From Terriglobia bacterium (GTDB taxonomy: Bacteria > Acidobacteriota > Terriglobia > Terriglobales > Acidobacteriaceae), in assembly GCA_020072645.1 (NCBI GenBank), contig JAIQGK010000009.1, positions 1 to 64,000 of the forward strand: a stretch of 64,000 nucleotides of DNA, in the 5' to 3' direction. This document shows, piece by piece, positions 63,634 to 64,000 of this stretch (position 1 is the first letter of the stretch; each line of letters begins with the position of its first letter). Made by a program: the position numbers and the translations under genes. The notes below the pieces were generated by a model. That model was not told where the DNA came from. It saw only the letters and a list, made by a program, of their open reading frames with translations, and did no database searches.

Positions 63634-64000
63634 TTACTTGGCCATCTTCTTCAGCAGCACGATCTGGCCCGAGTGATACACCGCGTGCTGCGTCGCGCTC
63701 TGGAAAAGCCGGTAGAAGTTGTAAGTCCTGCCCGGGACAGTTGCTTCCAGACGCTCATCACCGAAACTCTTGATGGTTTCCATCAGCCCCAGATGCTCAT
63801 CGAAAAAGGTAGTAACGGCCTGCTTCCATGCTTGCTCGTTCGTGTCCTTCACCGGAGGCCAGTCCATTTCTTTGGGCATTGTCGACCAGGCCGGGATCGG
63901 AGTTCCCTGAATCGCGCCGGAAAAGAATTTGATCCATGCATTCACATGGACAACGATCTCCCAGATTGAATGTGCATTCGGAATGGGACGGGCTTTAGCC
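63634..64000 (-). CDS. DinB-family protein, truncated by the window end
   Basis: The frame stays open to base 64000, so the N-terminus lies outside. Reading inward, NAHSIWEIVVHVNAW supplies the first metal-binding His region of DinB-like four-helix proteins, and SATQHAVYHSGQIVLLKK supplies the other two His. An internal GTG at 63945 would remove the first helix and is not a real start. DinB-like proteins often act as metal-dependent thiol transferases; the substrate is unknown. Confidence 0.85.
   Translation of the reverse strand, partial: AKARPIPNAHSIWEIVVHVNAWIKFFSGAIQGTPIPAWSTMPKEMDWPPVKDTNEQAWKQAVTTFFDEHLGLMETIKSFGDERLEATVPGRTYNFYRLFQSATQHAVYHSGQIVLLKKMAK

Overview
The window looks like a chromosomal segment of an Acidobacteriota species, probably class Terriglobia. 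No rRNA, tRNA or phylogenetic marker is present, so this rests on gene content: a PadR regulator next to a giant orphan MacB/FtsX-type permease (the ADOP type), an Oar-like TonB-dependent receptor with an N-terminal carboxypeptidase-regulatory-like domain, a large Asp-box (BNR) exoprotein, several secreted di-haem cytochromes, and many short dispersed intergenic repeats. Almost every gene is preceded by a clear GGAG-type ribosome binding site, which I used to correct many starts.

Region 1-15.2 kb is housekeeping. dcd, an HU protein and an M50 protease come first, followed by priA and a family 4 uracil-DNA glycosylase. A long leftward run then carries an M50-like protein, rapZ, an MsbA-like ABC exporter, yicC, gmk (ATGA overlap with yicC) and coaBC. 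A pseudo-receiver and a small membrane protein lie upstream of that run.

Region 15.3-28.2 kb is envelope and secretion. A BtuB-type TonB-dependent receptor sits behind a clear cobalamin riboswitch (18000-18182, minus strand). It is followed by a carboxypeptidase-regulatory-like membrane protein, a TonB C-terminal-domain protein, a di-haem cytochrome preceded by two copies of a promoter-plus-leader element, the 1169-residue Asp-box exoprotein, and a 41-residue secreted peptide next to a membrane protein.

Region 28.5-47.9 kb holds an amidase, a GNAT protein, a di-haem cytochrome with an adjacent flavin reductase, a MetX-like hydrolase and tandem CAP proteins. It continues with an XRE / NfeD / flotillin / small membrane protein / PspA operon that has a candidate autoregulatory palindrome, PadR plus ADOP permease with a candidate PadR palindrome, and an Oar-like receptor whose upstream DNA carries helically phased GATC sites.

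Region 47.9-54.2 kb is accessory and more A/T-rich in its first part. It contains a DGQHR-domain (DndB-like) gene translationally coupled to an unrecognised partner, a 3'-end remnant of a second DHA2 transporter, a winged-helix-like gene that appears to be leaderless behind a consensus promoter, an HNH-associated-repeat protein, and a dense field of degenerate dispersed repeats. The DGQHR pair is my best candidate for an undescribed system.

Region 54.2-64 kb is a TolC-HlyD-DHA2 tripartite efflux operon, two tandem secreted paralogues with an HExAE..DP motif, each with its own matching terminator, an EntS-like MFS exporter and a DinB-family gene cut by the window end.
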